DNA of 64,000 nt from Rhodoferax sp. TS-BS-61-7 (GCF_002943465.1 NZ_PTQY01000002.1:124001-188000), one strand, 5' to 3'; positions 1 to 9,240 are shown, counted from the first letter of the stretch. Notes: generated by a model from the letters alone, not told the origin. Made by a program: numbers and translations.

Positions 1-176
1 GTTTTGTGCTGGCCGCGCGGGGCGTGCGCATGTCGCAGGGGCAGCCCGCCGGGGGCGCACGCACTTGGCTGCTGGACGCGGTGGTGGGCGTGCTCATTGC
101 TGCACCGGTGTACTGGATGTTTACCAAGTTTCTGGCCATCAGCTTGCCAGGTTTGACGCAAAGCGGGTGGCTGTGA
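1..176 (+). CDS. tctB: TctB-family subunit of tripartite tricarboxylate transporter, C-terminal end only
   Basis: The gene enters from the left edge; the reading frame starting at base 3 is open and stops at TGA 174-176. The visible 57 codons contain a hydrophobic stretch (WLLDAVVGVLIAAPVYWMF) typical of the last membrane segment of the small TctB subunit, and a short polar tail. The stop overlaps the ATG of tctA by one base (TGATG), as expected for a translationally coupled tctB-tctA pair. TctB is a four-helix membrane protein that works with TctA and a periplasmic TctC receptor to import carboxylates. Identity rests on position and hydrophobicity more than on sequence motifs. Confidence 0.6.
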   Translation, partial: FVLAARGVRMSQGQPAGGARTWLLDAVVGVLIAAPVYWMFTKFLAISLPGLTQSGWL

Positions 177-1687
177 TGATGGATATCTGGAACCAACTCC
201 TTCAAGGTTTTATGACGGCGGGTACGCCGGTCAATTTGTTGTGGGCCTTTGTGGGCTGCGCACTAGGCACCGCTGTGGGCGTGTTGCCCGGCATTGGCCC
301 GGCCACCGCGGTGGCCATGTTGCTGCCCATCACCACCCAGGTGGAGGCCACGGCCTCCATGATCTTTTTTGCCGGTATTTATTACGGCGCGATGTACGGT
401 GGCTCCACCACCTCCATCCTGCTCAACACGCCCGGTGAAACCTCCAGCATGGTCACGGCTATGGAGGGCAACAAAATGGCCAAAAGCGGCCGCGCCGGTG
501 CGGCGCTGGCCTCGGCCGCCATTGGCTCGTTTGTGGCGGGCACCATTGCCACCATCGTGGTGACCTTGTTTGCGCCGCTGGTGGCCGAATACGCCGTCAA
601 GCTCGGCCCGCCCGAATACTTTTGCCTGATGCTGCTGGCCTTCACCACCGTGAGTGCGGTGCTGGGCCAAAGCACCCTGCGCGGGCTGACGGCCTTGTTC
701 ATCGGTCTGGCGGTAGGCCTGATTGGCATGGACCAGATCACTGGTCAGGCGCGTTACACCGGCAACACCCCCGAGCTGCTGGACGGTGTGGAAATTGTGC
801 TGGTGGCGGTGGGCCTGTTTGCGGTGGCCGAGGCGCTGCACGCCGTGCTGTTTGAAGGCAAAGTGGTAGAGACCGAGAACAAGATGAGCCGCGTGACCAT
901 GACGCGCTCGGACTGGAAGCGCTCCATCCCGGCCTGGATTCGCGGCAGCGCGATTGGGGCACCGTTTGGTTGCATCCCTGCGGGCGGCACCGAGATCCCC
1001 ACTTTCCTGAGTTACGCCACCGAGAAAAAGCTGGCCAAGCCCGAACACCTGGCCGAGTTCGGCACCAAGGGTGCGATCGAAGGCGTGGCCGGCCCCGAGG
1101 CCGCCAACAACGCCACGGTGACCACCGCGCTGATCCCGCTGCTGACGCTGGGCATTCCGGTCTCCAACACCACGGCGGTGCTGCTGGGCGCGTTCCAGAA
1201 TTACGGCATCCAGCCCGGCCCGCAGCTGTTCAGCAGCTCGTCGGCTTTGGTGTGGGCGCTGATTGCCTCGCTCTACATTGGCAACCTCATGCTGCTGGTG
1301 CTGAACCTGCCGCTGGTGGGCCTGTGGGTCAAGCTGCTCAAGGTGCCCAAGGCGCAGCTCTACGCCGGCATTCTGATTTTTGCCACCGTGGGCACTTACG
1401 GCATGCGCCAGAGCGCGTTTGACCTGTTCCTGCTGTACGGCATTGGCGTGTTGGGCCTGGTCATGCGGCGCTTCAACTTCCCCACCGCACCGGTGATTGT
1501 GGGCATGATCCTGGGCCCCTTGGCCGAGGCGCAGTTGCGCAACGCCATGTCGATTGGTGAAGGTAGTGCCATGGTGTTCCTGCAGCGGCCTATGTCGGTG
1601 ACCTTGCTGGTGGTGGTGGTGGCCGTGCTGGTCTTGCCACGTGTGTTCAAGCGCATGTCGCGCAAAAACATCGAAGCCATTGCCTGA
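176..1687 (+). CDS. tctA: Tripartite tricarboxylate transporter, large permease TctA
   Basis: A 503-residue inner-membrane permease that uses an ion gradient to take up carboxylates delivered by a periplasmic TctC binding protein. The family signatures are present: GVLPGIGP at about residue 35 and [15 protein letters not shown] at about 75-90, followed by some ten further hydrophobic segments. Length is normal for TctA (about 500). I start it at 176, not at an in-frame codon 111 bases upstream, because 176 overlaps the tctB stop and gives the usual TctA N-terminus. No tctC is visible nearby, so the receptor is either upstream of the window or elsewhere. The substrate cannot be told from sequence. 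Confidence 0.92.
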   Translation: MMDIWNQLLQGFMTAGTPVNLLWAFVGCALGTAVGVLPGIGPATAVAMLLPITTQVEATASMIFFAGIYYGAMYGGSTTSILLNTPGETSSMVTAMEGNKMAKSGRAGAALASAAIGSFVAGTIATIVVTLFAPLVAEYAVKLGPPEYFCLMLLAFTTVSAVLGQSTLRGLTALFIGLAVGLIGMDQITGQARYTGNTPELLDGVEIVLVAVGLFAVAEALHAVLFEGKVVETENKMSRVTMTRSDWKRSIPAWIRGSAIGAPFGCIPAGGTEIPTFLSYATEKKLAKPEHLAEFGTKGAIEGVAGPEAANNATVTTALIPLLTLGIPVSNTTAVLLGAFQNYGIQPGPQLFSSSSALVWALIASLYIGNLMLLVLNLPLVGLWVKLLKVPKAQLYAGILIFATVGTYGMRQSAFDLFLLYGIGVLGLVMRRFNFPTAPVIVGMILGPLAEAQLRNAMSIGEGSAMVFLQRPMSVTLLVVVVAVLVLPRVFKRMSRKNIEAIA

Positions 1688-1704
1688 CCACGATTTGGCA
1701 TGAA

Positions 1705-1757
1705 ATAGGCCTCTAAGGCCTATGGAATATGCGCGAACAGCTCCTGAATTCATAGCG
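1705..1757 (+). repeat. Dispersed repeat, copy 1
   Basis: Core GCGCGAACAGCTCCTGAA with the flanks AATAGGCCTCTA upstream and CATAGCG downstream. It fills most of the gap between tctA and the sigma-54 regulator. Six other copies lie at 9,241, 14,437, 17,646, 25,929, 28,871 and 30,790. This copy and the one at 9,241 align along about 55 bases. Confidence 0.75.
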
Positions 1758-1790
1758 GTTCAGGGGCTGTTCCTGCGTTAACATTGCCGC

Positions 1791-3275
1791 ATGCTGACCC
1801 CCGACTCCCTGCCGCGCGACGCCCATAGCATCCTGGAGCTGGCAGCGCGCTCCATGTTTGCGCTGTTCTCCAGCGCCAGTGAAGGCATGATGCTGGTGGA
1901 CCGCCAGGCCCGCGTGGTGTGGATCAACGAGCAGTACAAACGCTTCTTGCCGGCCCTGGGTTTCGAGCGTGAGGAAGACTTTGTCGGCCATCCCGTCTCG
2001 ATGGTGGTGCACAACACCCAGATGCACCAGGTGCTGGAGACCGGTAAGCCCATCCTGATTGACCTGCTGACCAACCGCGCTGGCACCTTTGTGGTCAGCC
2101 GTATTCCGCTGCGTGATGCTGCGGGCCAGGTGATTGGTGCCTTGGGCATTGTGCTGTTTGACCATGCCGAAACTACGCTACAGCCGCTGATCGACAAGTT
2201 CTCGCTGCTGCAGCGCGACCTGGACGACGCCCGGCGCGAGCTGGCCACCCAGCGCTTGCAGGCGCCGGGGCAGCGCCAGTCCAAATACACCTTTGCCAGT
2301 TTTGTCGGCCTGAGTCCTGCGGCGGTGGAGGTCAAGCGCCATGCGCGCCGCGCTGCGCTGTCCAGCAGCCCGGTGCTGCTGCTGGGCGAAACCGGTACCG
2401 GCAAGGAGCTGCTGGCCCACGCCATCCATGCCGCGTCCAGCCGGGCACGCGGCCCCTTCATCAGCGTCAACATTGCCGCCGTGCCCGAGACCCTGCTGGA
2501 GGCCGAGTTTTTTGGCTACGCGCCGGGTGCCTTTACTGGGGCCGACCGCAAGGGGCGCGATGGCAAGTTCCGTCTGGCAGATGGCGGCACACTGTTTCTG
2601 GACGAAATTGGTGACATGCCGCAGGCCCTGCAAAGCAAGCTGCTGCGCGCCTTGCAAGAGGGCGAGATTGAGCCCCTGGGCTCCAACAAACTGCTGCCGG
2701 TGAATGTGCGCGTGATTGCCGCCACCTCGCGCGACTTGGCGGGCCTGGTGCGTGCGGGCACGTTCCGCGAAGATTTGTTTTACCGCCTCAATGTGTTGCC
2801 CATCCGCGTCCCGGCGCTGCGCGAGCGGCGGGCTGACATTGCCGCGCTCTTGGAGGTGCTGGGGGAAGACGTGGCCCTGCGCAGTGGCCTGCCACCGCCC
2901 GAGCTCTCCCCCGAAGCCCTGGCTTTGCTGGAAGCCCAGCCCTGGCCCGGCAACATCCGCGAGCTACGCAATGTGCTGGAGCAGGCGGTGATGCGCAGTG
3001 AGTCGGTGCGGGTCGAAGCCGAGGTGTTTTCGCTGGTACTCAGCGAATCGGGCGTGCAGCCACTGCAGGCAGCGCCCCTGCGCACAGAGGCGGTGTCCGT
3101 GGAGACCACTATTGCGGTGCCGGTACGCCCGCTGGCGGAGCAGGTGGCCGCCTTGGAGGCTCGGGCCATTCGCGATGCTATGGTGACCCTGGGGGGCAAT
3201 AAAGCGGCCGTGGCCAAGGCCTTGGGTATCTCGCGTGCCACCTTGTACGCACGACTTGAATTGTCTGAAAAATAG
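1791..3275 (+). CDS. PAS-domain sigma-54-dependent transcriptional activator
   Basis: A 494-residue enhancer-binding protein. Residues about 22-130 form a PAS-like sensor domain and about 165-395 the AAA+ domain, with Walker A GETGTGKE (199-206), the sigma-54 contact loop GAFTGA (246-251) and Walker B DEIGDM (271-276). The end (about 460-490) is a Fis-type helix-turn-helix containing KAAVAKALGISRATLYARL. There is no receiver domain, so it probably senses a small ligand or redox state directly. It sits just upstream of a Liv-type ABC operon that has a -24/-12 promoter and a long palindrome in front of it, so it most likely activates that operon. Control of the upstream tct genes is also possible. 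Confidence 0.93.
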   Translation: MLTPDSLPRDAHSILELAARSMFALFSSASEGMMLVDRQARVVWINEQYKRFLPALGFEREEDFVGHPVSMVVHNTQMHQVLETGKPILIDLLTNRAGTFVVSRIPLRDAAGQVIGALGIVLFDHAETTLQPLIDKFSLLQRDLDDARRELATQRLQAPGQRQSKYTFASFVGLSPAAVEVKRHARRAALSSSPVLLLGETGTGKELLAHAIHAASSRARGPFISVNIAAVPETLLEAEFFGYAPGAFTGADRKGRDGKFRLADGGTLFLDEIGDMPQALQSKLLRALQEGEIEPLGSNKLLPVNVRVIAATSRDLAGLVRAGTFREDLFYRLNVLPIRVPALRERRADIAALLEVLGEDVALRSGLPPPELSPEALALLEAQPWPGNIRELRNVLEQAVMRSESVRVEAEVFSLVLSESGVQPLQAAPLRTEAVSVETTIAVPVRPLAEQVAALEARAIRDAMVTLGGNKAAVAKALGISRATLYARLELSEK

Positions 3276-3283
3276 ACATGAGT

Positions 3284-3318
3284 CTGATATCTAGACATAT
3301 TTAATGTCTAGATATCAG
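3284..3318. promoter_or_regulatory. Long palindrome, probable enhancer site for the adjacent sigma-54 activator
   Basis: Two perfect 14-base arms, CTGATATCTAGACA and TGTCTAGATATCAG, separated by seven bases. A second, smaller inverted pair TGTCT/AGACA lies at 3,262-3,278, overlapping the end of the activator gene. The palindrome is 65-100 bases upstream of a -24 element, the usual distance for an upstream activating sequence. It could also act as a weak hairpin at the end of the regulator transcript, although no T-run follows. Confidence 0.6.
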
Positions 3319-3382
3319 TCATATTAAACTCTTGTTTCAGGCGACTCCAAAAAATCTTAAGTGAAATCAAGCACTTGCGTGA

Positions 3383-3398
3383 TGGCACGTAATGTGCA
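3383..3398 (+). promoter_or_regulatory. Sigma-54 (-24/-12) promoter of the Liv-type operon
   Basis: TGGCACGTAATGTGCA matches the consensus TGGCACG-N4-TTGCA with one mismatch in the -12 block, and the essential GG and GC pairs are exactly ten bases apart (3384-3385 and 3396-3397). Transcription would start near 3,409, giving a short leader before the ATG at 3,437. Confidence 0.65.
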
Positions 3399-3436
3399 AA
3401 TTGCTGCATGTCAAACCACAATAAAAGGAGACAGAC

Positions 3437-4636
3437 ATGCACCCAAGCCGCTGGGCCACCCAGGCCACGCTTTTTGCCGCCAGCCTTTGCGCTGCGCTGA
3501 TTTCCGGCACTGCGCTCGCGCAGTCCAAAGAGATCAAGATCGCCCATATCTACAGCAAGACCGGCCCGCTGGAAGCCTATGGCAAGCAGACCCAGACCGG
3601 CTTCATGATGGGCCTGGACTACGCCACTGGCGGCACCATGATGGTGGCGGGCAAGAAGATCACCGTGATCGAGAAAGACGACCAGGGCAAGCCCGACCAG
3701 GGCAAGAGCCTGCTGGCCGCCGCCTATGGGGACGACAAGGTGGACCTGGCCGTGGGCCCCACCGCATCGCCCGTGGCGCTGGCCATGTTGCCTGTGGCCG
3801 AGGAATACAAAAAGATTCTGGTGGTCGAGCCCGCAGTGGCCGACTCCATCACCGGTGACAAGTGGAACAAGTACATCTTTCGCACCGGCCGCAACAGCAG
3901 CCAGGACGCGATTGCCAACGCCGTGGCGCTGGACAAGGCCGGCGTGACCATTGCCACCATGGCGCAGGACAGCGCCTTTGGCCGCGATGGCGTCAAGGCC
4001 TTCCGTGAAGCCATCAAGAAAGCCAAGCTGGTGCACGAGGAGTACCTGCCGCCCGCCACCACCGACTTCACCGCCGGTGGCCAGCGCCTTATCGACAAAC
4101 TCAAGGACCAACCCGGCCGCAAGGTGATCTTCATCATCTGGGCCGGTGGCAACCCCTTCAAGATCGCCGACATGGACCTCAAGCGCCATGGCATCGAGAT
4201 TGCAACTGGCGGCAACATCCTGCCCGCCATGGTCGCTTACAAGCAGTTCCCTGGCATGGAAGGTGCGGCCTATTACTACTTTGGCATGCCCAAGAATCCG
4301 GTGAACGAAGCCATGGTGGCGCGCCACTACAGCCAGTTCAAGGCACCGCCGGACTTCTTCACCGCCGGTGGTTTCTCGGCCGCCATGGCCGTGGTGACCG
4401 CACTGAAAGCCAGCAACGGCGACACCAGCGCCAACACGCTGATCAAGACCATGGAAGGCATGAGCTTTGACACGCCCAAGGGCAAGATGACCTTCCGCAA
4501 GGAAGACCACCAGGCCATGCAAAGCATGTACCACTTCAAGATCAAGGTGGACCCGGCCTTTGCCTGGGGTGTGCCTGAGCTGATCCGCGAGATCAAGGCC
4601 GAAGAGATGGCCGTTCCGATTCGTAACCAGCGCTAA
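3437..4636 (+). CDS. Periplasmic substrate-binding protein of Liv-type ABC importer
   Basis: A 399-residue protein with a Sec signal peptide (cleavage likely after ALA at residue 28) and the type I periplasmic-binding fold of the LivJ/Leu-Ile-Val receptor family, opening with EIKIAHIYSKTGPLEAYGKQ. AAGGAG lies about seven bases before the ATG. It is the first gene of a transporter operon (receptor, two ATPases, two permeases) followed by a hydrolase. The LivJ-like fold also serves urea, amides, aromatic acids and other ligands. The sigma-54 promoter and the unusual receptor-first order argue for a dedicated catabolic substrate, not general branched-chain amino acid uptake. Confidence 0.88.
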   Translation: MHPSRWATQATLFAASLCAALISGTALAQSKEIKIAHIYSKTGPLEAYGKQTQTGFMMGLDYATGGTMMVAGKKITVIEKDDQGKPDQGKSLLAAAYGDDKVDLAVGPTASPVALAMLPVAEEYKKILVVEPAVADSITGDKWNKYIFRTGRNSSQDAIANAVALDKAGVTIATMAQDSAFGRDGVKAFREAIKKAKLVHEEYLPPATTDFTAGGQRLIDKLKDQPGRKVIFIIWAGGNPFKIADMDLKRHGIEIATGGNILPAMVAYKQFPGMEGAAYYYFGMPKNPVNEAMVARHYSQFKAPPDFFTAGGFSAAMAVVTALKASNGDTSANTLIKTMEGMSFDTPKGKMTFRKEDHQAMQSMYHFKIKVDPAFAWGVPELIREIKAEEMAVPIRNQR

Positions 4637-4659
4637 AAGAATGTGCCCGGCTACCGTGC

Positions 4660-4745
4660 AGTCGCCATGCGGCGTTGCGCGGTGCTCGGAATCCTCACGT
4701 ACCGAAGTACGTTCCGGTTCCTGCGCTCCGTGCGCCTTGCCTGAC
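4660..4745. repeat. REP-like palindromic element in the transporter operon
   Basis: The gap between the receptor gene and livG holds a strong hairpin core ACGTAC-CGAA-GTACGT (4,697-4,712) embedded in longer imperfect inverted sequence (GGCGTTGCGCGGTGCTCGG on one side, CTGCGCTCCGTGCGCCTTGCC on the other). Such elements are common between genes of Burkholderiales. Inside an operon one could stabilise or attenuate the upstream receptor mRNA. No other copy was seen in this window. Confidence 0.45.
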
Positions 4746-4788
4746 AACTGCCCGCTACACCGTTCCCATTCTTTTGGGAGCCTCTTAT

Positions 4789-5562
4789 ATGCTTGAAACC
4801 AAAGACCTCACGATCCGCTTTGGCGGCCACGTGGCGGTGAATGCTGTCAGCTGCAATTTCCTGCCTGGCACCTTGACCGCCATCGTCGGCCCCAATGGCG
4901 CGGGCAAAACCACGTACTTCAACCTGATATCGGGCCAGTTGCAGGCCACGCAGGGCCGGGTGTATCTGAACGGGGCCAACCTGTCGTCGCTCAGCCCCTC
5001 GGCACGCACGCGGGCCGGGCTGGGGCGGGCGTTCCAGCTCACCAACCTGTTCCCCAACCTCAGCGTGCTGGAGAACGTGCGGCTGGCGGTGCAGGCGACG
5101 AAGGAAGGCAAGCACCTGCGCGGCCTGAACCTTTGGAGCATCTGGAGCGACCACCGCGCGTTGACCGAACGTGCGCAGCAGATCCTGCAGAGCGTGGCCT
5201 TGCACGACAAGCAGGACGCCACCGTGGCCAGCCTGCCGCATGGTGACCAGCGCAAGCTCGAAGTGGCGCTGTTGATGGCGCTGGACCCCGATGTGTATAT
5301 GTTCGACGAACCCACCGCCGGCATGAGCGCCGACGAGGCGCCCGTGATCCTGAACCTGATCCGCGCGCTCAAGCAAGACCCTACCAAGATCATCCTGTTG
5401 GTGGAGCACAAGATGGACGTGGTGCGTGAACTGGCGGACCGCATCATCGTGCTGCACAACGGTACGCTGGTGGCCGATGGAGACCCAACTGAGGTGATCG
5501 CGTCACCCGTGGTGCAACAGGCGTACCTGGGCGTGGCCCCTGCTGACAAGGAGGCTGCATGA
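4789..5562 (+). CDS. livG: ABC transporter ATP-binding protein, LivG type
   Basis: A 257-residue ATPase subunit. Walker A GPNGAGKT is at residues 34-41, the signature region reads LPHGDQRKLEVA and Walker B is MFDEPTAG, the pattern of LivG-class branched-chain ATPases. I start it at 4,789 behind GGGAG; an upstream in-frame codon at 4,675 would translate the REP-like hairpin and is rejected. Its last four bases overlap the start of livF (ATGA), indicating coupled translation. It would pair with LivF below the membrane to drive the LivH/LivM channel. Confidence 0.92.
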   Translation: MLETKDLTIRFGGHVAVNAVSCNFLPGTLTAIVGPNGAGKTTYFNLISGQLQATQGRVYLNGANLSSLSPSARTRAGLGRAFQLTNLFPNLSVLENVRLAVQATKEGKHLRGLNLWSIWSDHRALTERAQQILQSVALHDKQDATVASLPHGDQRKLEVALLMALDPDVYMFDEPTAGMSADEAPVILNLIRALKQDPTKIILLVEHKMDVVRELADRIIVLHNGTLVADGDPTEVIASPVVQQAYLGVAPADKEAA

Positions 5563-6284
5563 GCGACAACCTGTTGACGCTGGAGGGCGTGCACACCCAT
5601 ATCGGCGCGTACCACATCCTGCACGGCGTGGACCTGGCTGTGCCGCGTGGCCAGCTCACCATGCTGCTGGGGCGCAACGGTGCGGGCAAGACCACCACGC
5701 TGCGCACCATCATGGGCCTGTGGCACGCGAGCCAGGGCCGTGTGGTGTTTGACGGTAAAGACATCACCGCCACCGAGACCCCACAGATTGCGGGCCTGGA
5801 CATTGCCTATGTGCCCGAAAACATGGGCATCTTTGCCGACCTGACCGTGCAGGAAAACATGCTGCTGGCGGCGCGCAAAGCCAAGCGCGCACAGCACATC
5901 GATGCTGAGCGGTTGAAGTGGATCTTCTCGCTGTTCCCCGCGGTGGAGAAATTCTGGAACCACCCAGCGGGCAAGCTCTCGGGCGGCCAAAAGCAGATGC
6001 TGGCCGTAGCCCGCGCGATTGTGGAGCCGCGTCAACTGCTCATCGTGGACGAGCCCAGCAAGGGCTTGGCGCCGGCCATCATCAACAACATGATCGACGC
6101 GTTTGCCCAGCTCAAGCAGACCGGCACCACCATTTTGTTGGTGGAACAAAACATCAGCTTCGCCAAACGCCTGGGCGACCATGTGGCGGTGATGGACGAT
6201 GGCCGCGTGGTGCACGCCGGTGCCATGCAGGCGCTGGCCGAAGACGAAGCACTGCAGCGCACGCTGCTGGGGTTGTCACTATGA
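5559..6284 (+). CDS. livF: ABC transporter ATP-binding protein, LivF type
   Basis: A 241-residue second ATPase of the importer. Walker A GRNGAGKT is at residues 38-45, the signature is LSGGQKQM and Walker B is LLIVDEPSKGL. Length and the SKGL ending of Walker B are typical of LivF. It overlaps livG and livH by four bases each (ATGA), so the three are translated as a unit. Confidence 0.92.
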   Translation: MSDNLLTLEGVHTHIGAYHILHGVDLAVPRGQLTMLLGRNGAGKTTTLRTIMGLWHASQGRVVFDGKDITATETPQIAGLDIAYVPENMGIFADLTVQENMLLAARKAKRAQHIDAERLKWIFSLFPAVEKFWNHPAGKLSGGQKQMLAVARAIVEPRQLLIVDEPSKGLAPAIINNMIDAFAQLKQTGTTILLVEQNISFAKRLGDHVAVMDDGRVVHAGAMQALAEDEALQRTLLGLSL

Positions 6285-7264
6285 AAACACTCGACTTTGA
6301 CTGGAAGCCGCTGGCCCTGGTGCCGCTGCTGGCCGTACTCGCTTTGCCGCTGGTGGGCTCGCCCAGCACCTGGCTCACGCTCACCGTGGCCGGTCTGGCC
6401 ATGGGCATGATCGTGTTCATCATCGCCTCCGGCCTCACGCTGGTGTTTGGCTTGATGGACGTGCTGAACTTTGGCCACGGTGTGTTCATCGCGCTGGGGG
6501 CTTTTGTGGCCACCACGGTGATGGGCACCATGGGCGATTGGACCGGCTCACCAGAGCTGTGGCGCAACCTGGTGGCCGTGTTTCCAGCCATGCTGGTGGC
6601 CATGGCGGTGGCGGGCGCCTTGGGCCTGGCGTTCGAGCGGTTTATTGTGCGGCCCGTGTACGGCCAGCACCTGAAGCAAATCCTCATCACCATGGGCGGC
6701 ATGATCATTGGTGAGGAGTTGATCAAGGTCGTCTGGGGCCCCGCACAGATTGCGCTACCGCTGCCCGAGGGCATGCGTGGTGCCGTGCTGCTGGGTGACG
6801 CGGCCATCGAGAAATACCGCCTCATGGCCGTGGTGGTGGGGCTGGTGGTGTTTGCCGCGTTGGCCTGGGTGCTGGGCCGTACCAAGATCGGCCTGCTGAT
6901 CCGCGCCGGGGTGCAGGACCGCGAGATGGTGGAGAGCCTGGGCTACCGCATCAAGCGCTTGTTCATCGGTGTGTTTGTGGTGGGTAGCGCACTGGCCGGC
7001 CTGGGCGGTGTGATGTGGGGCCTGTACCAGCAGACCGTGACGCCGCAGATGGGCGCGCAGGTCAATGTGCTGATCTTCATCGTCATCATCATCGGCGGCC
7101 TGGGTTCCACGGGTGGTGCGCTCATCGGTGCCTTGCTGGTGGGCCTGATGGCCAACTACACCGGTTTTCTGGTCCCCAAGGTGGCGCTGTTTTCCAACAT
7201 CGCACTCATGGTCGCCATCCTCCTGTGGCGTCCGCAAGGCGTCTATCCGGTCGCCAACCGGTAA
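6281..7264 (+). CDS. livH: ABC transporter permease, LivH type
   Basis: A 327-residue membrane permease with about eight hydrophobic segments. The N-terminal region ASGLTLVFGLMDVLNFGHG is the diagnostic LivH motif (SGLTLIFGVMGVLNFAHG-like). The ATG at 6,281 overlaps the livF stop; the longer open frame upstream is a shadow of livF. It forms the channel with LivM. Confidence 0.92.
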   Translation: MKTLDFDWKPLALVPLLAVLALPLVGSPSTWLTLTVAGLAMGMIVFIIASGLTLVFGLMDVLNFGHGVFIALGAFVATTVMGTMGDWTGSPELWRNLVAVFPAMLVAMAVAGALGLAFERFIVRPVYGQHLKQILITMGGMIIGEELIKVVWGPAQIALPLPEGMRGAVLLGDAAIEKYRLMAVVVGLVVFAALAWVLGRTKIGLLIRAGVQDREMVESLGYRIKRLFIGVFVVGSALAGLGGVMWGLYQQTVTPQMGAQVNVLIFIVIIIGGLGSTGGALIGALLVGLMANYTGFLVPKVALFSNIALMVAILLWRPQGVYPVANR

Positions 7265-7274
7265 GGGAATAGAT

Positions 7275-8348
7275 ATGTTCAAACGCATTCTTTCCAACGA
7301 CCTGCCACGCAGCCGCTGGCTCGCGCTGATCCTGGCCGCGCTGGTGCTCGCACTGGCGTTCACACCGTTTCTCTTCCCGGGCGTCAAAGCGCTCAACGTG
7401 GCGGCCAAGGTGCTGGTGTTTATCGTGCTGGTGGCCAGCTTTGACCTGCTCTTGGGCTACACCGGCATCGTGAGTTTTGCGCACACCATGTTTTTTGGCA
7501 TTGGCGCCTACGGCATTGCCATTGCCACCACACGCCTGGGTGCCACCTGGAGCGCGCTGGGCGTGGGCCTGGGGGCATCACTCATCGTGTCGCTGCTGCT
7601 GGCCTGGCTCATCGGCCTGTTTTCGCTGCGCGTGCGGGCCATCTTCTTTGCCATGATCACGCTGGCCGTGGCGTCGGCCTTTCTCACGCTGGCCTCGCAG
7701 CTGCATGAGTTCACGGGCGGCGAAGACGGCTTGACCTTCAAGGTGCCGGCGGTGTTGTCACCCAGTTTCGAGTTCAGCGAAACCCCGTTTCTGGGTGCCT
7801 CGCTCGATGGCCGTTTGCTGTGTTTTTACCTGCTGTTTACCGTGGCCGCGGTGCTGTTCCTCGCGCTGCTGCGCATCGTCAATTCACCGTTTGGCCGTGT
7901 GTTGCAGGCCATCCGCGAGAACGAGTTCCGCGCCGAGGCGATTGGTTACCGCGTGGTGGTGTACCGCACCATCTCCAGCATCCTCTCGGCCCTGTTTGCC
8001 ACGCTGGCCGGCGCCATGCTGGCGCTTTGGCTGCGTTACAACGGACCGGACACCTCGCTGTCCTTCGAGATCATGATGGACGTGTTGCTCATCGTGGTCA
8101 TTGGTGGCATGGGAACGCTCTATGGCTCCATCGTCGGTGCGGTGTTGTTCCTGGTGGCGCAAAGTTATCTGCAGGATCTGCTGCGGGTGGGCAGCGAGGC
8201 GGCGGCGAGTTTGCCCTGGCTGTCGGCCCTGCTGTCGCCCGACCGCTGGTTGTTGTGGCTGGGCGTGTTGTTTGTGTTGTCGGTCTATTACTTCCCCACT
8301 GGCGTGGTGGGGCGCCTGCGGGCCGCCAGCCTGGGGAGCAAGGCATGA
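7275..8348 (+). CDS. livM: ABC transporter permease, LivM type
   Basis: A 357-residue permease. The motif VASFDLLLGYTGIVSFAHTMFFG is split across residues about 55-77 and is the hallmark of LivM (LLxGYxGxxSFGHAxFFG). The conserved cytoplasmic loop GRVLQAIRENEFRAEAIGY follows at about 210-230. It begins ten bases after livH behind AAGGGA and ends overlapping the next gene by four bases. Confidence 0.92.
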   Translation: MFKRILSNDLPRSRWLALILAALVLALAFTPFLFPGVKALNVAAKVLVFIVLVASFDLLLGYTGIVSFAHTMFFGIGAYGIAIATTRLGATWSALGVGLGASLIVSLLLAWLIGLFSLRVRAIFFAMITLAVASAFLTLASQLHEFTGGEDGLTFKVPAVLSPSFEFSETPFLGASLDGRLLCFYLLFTVAAVLFLALLRIVNSPFGRVLQAIRENEFRAEAIGYRVVVYRTISSILSALFATLAGAMLALWLRYNGPDTSLSFEIMMDVLLIVVIGGMGTLYGSIVGAVLFLVAQSYLQDLLRVGSEAAASLPWLSALLSPDRWLLWLGVLFVLSVYYFPTGVVGRLRAASLGSKA

Positions 8349-9238
8349 GCACCGCAGTGCCCACCTCCCATTACCTGCGCTGCGCGGGTTACGAACTGCA
8401 CACCACCGAATGGGGCGCAGCTGATGCCCCTGTGGTGATCGCCTGGCATGGCCTGGCGCGCACCGGGCGTGACATGGACGAGCTGGCCCGGCACCTGAGC
8501 CCGCGTTACCGTGTCATCTGCCCCGACACCCTGGGCCGCGGCCTGAGCCAGTGGAGCAGCAAGCCGGCGCAGGAGTACTGCCTGGCGTTTTACGCGCGCA
8601 TGGCGGCCGACCTGTTTAACGCGCTAAAAATTGAACGTGCCCATTGGGTGGGCACATCCATGGGCGGCGCCATTGGCACGGTGTGCGCAGGGGGGCTGAT
8701 CGAGCCGCAACTGCAAAGTCGCATCGTGAGCCTCACGCTCAATGACAATGCGCCCGAGCTGGCCAGTGCGGCCATCGACCGTATCCGTGCCTACGCGGGC
8801 AACCCGCCGGCGTTTGACACGGTGCTGGAGCTGGAAGCTTTCTTTCGGCAGGTCTACCAGCCCTACGGCTGGCTCAGCGATGCGCAATGGCGCCACCTGA
8901 CCGAAACCTCCACGCGCCGTCTGCCCGATGGCCGCGTGACCCCGCATTACGACCCGGCCATGGTGCAGCAATTCACCGCCCACCCGGACGACTACCGCAT
9001 CTGGGACCACTACGACCAGATCCAGGTGCCTGTGCTGTGCCTGCGTGGTACCGAGTCGGATTTGGTGCTGCCAGAGACGGTCAAAACCATGACCACACGG
9101 GGGCCGGGAGCGGTAGGGCGCCTGCAACTGATAGAGGTACCGGGCTGCGGCCACGCACCAGCGCTGAACGTGCCCGCGCAGCTCTCGCTGGTGTCCAATT
9201 TCATTGACGCGGCGCAGGCTGCAGCCGCCAAAATTTAA
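8345..9238 (+). CDS. Alpha/beta hydrolase, last gene of the transporter operon
   Basis: A 297-residue cytoplasmic alpha/beta-fold hydrolase. The oxyanion region is HGLARTGRD (35-43), the nucleophile elbow GTSMGG (103-108, Ser105), and the probable catalytic His lies in PGCGHAP near residue 275, with an acid in RGTESDL. There is no signal peptide. Its ATG overlaps the livM stop, so it is co-translated with the importer and may cleave an ester or lactone, or a ring-fission-type product, that the importer brings in. The specific substrate is unknown. No other catabolic enzyme is encoded in the operon. Confidence 0.85.
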   Translation: MSTAVPTSHYLRCAGYELHTTEWGAADAPVVIAWHGLARTGRDMDELARHLSPRYRVICPDTLGRGLSQWSSKPAQEYCLAFYARMAADLFNALKIERAHWVGTSMGGAIGTVCAGGLIEPQLQSRIVSLTLNDNAPELASAAIDRIRAYAGNPPAFDTVLELEAFFRQVYQPYGWLSDAQWRHLTETSTRRLPDGRVTPHYDPAMVQQFTAHPDDYRIWDHYDQIQVPVLCLRGTESDLVLPETVKTMTTRGPGAVGRLQLIEVPGCGHAPALNVPAQLSLVSNFIDAAQAAAAKI

Positions 9239-9240
9239 GC

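Noticed and set aside
263..1753. Long open frame (496 codons) on the minus strand opposite tctA
   Set aside because: Composition is dominated by His/Gln/Arg repeats typical of the antisense of a GC-rich gene; no motif, and tctA is clear.
3308..4747. Minus-strand frame of 479 codons opposite the binding-protein gene
   Set aside because: Low-complexity His/Gly-rich shadow of the LivJ-like receptor gene.
5918..6280. Upstream extension of the livH frame
   Set aside because: It overlaps livF out of frame; the LivH N-terminus starts at 6,281.
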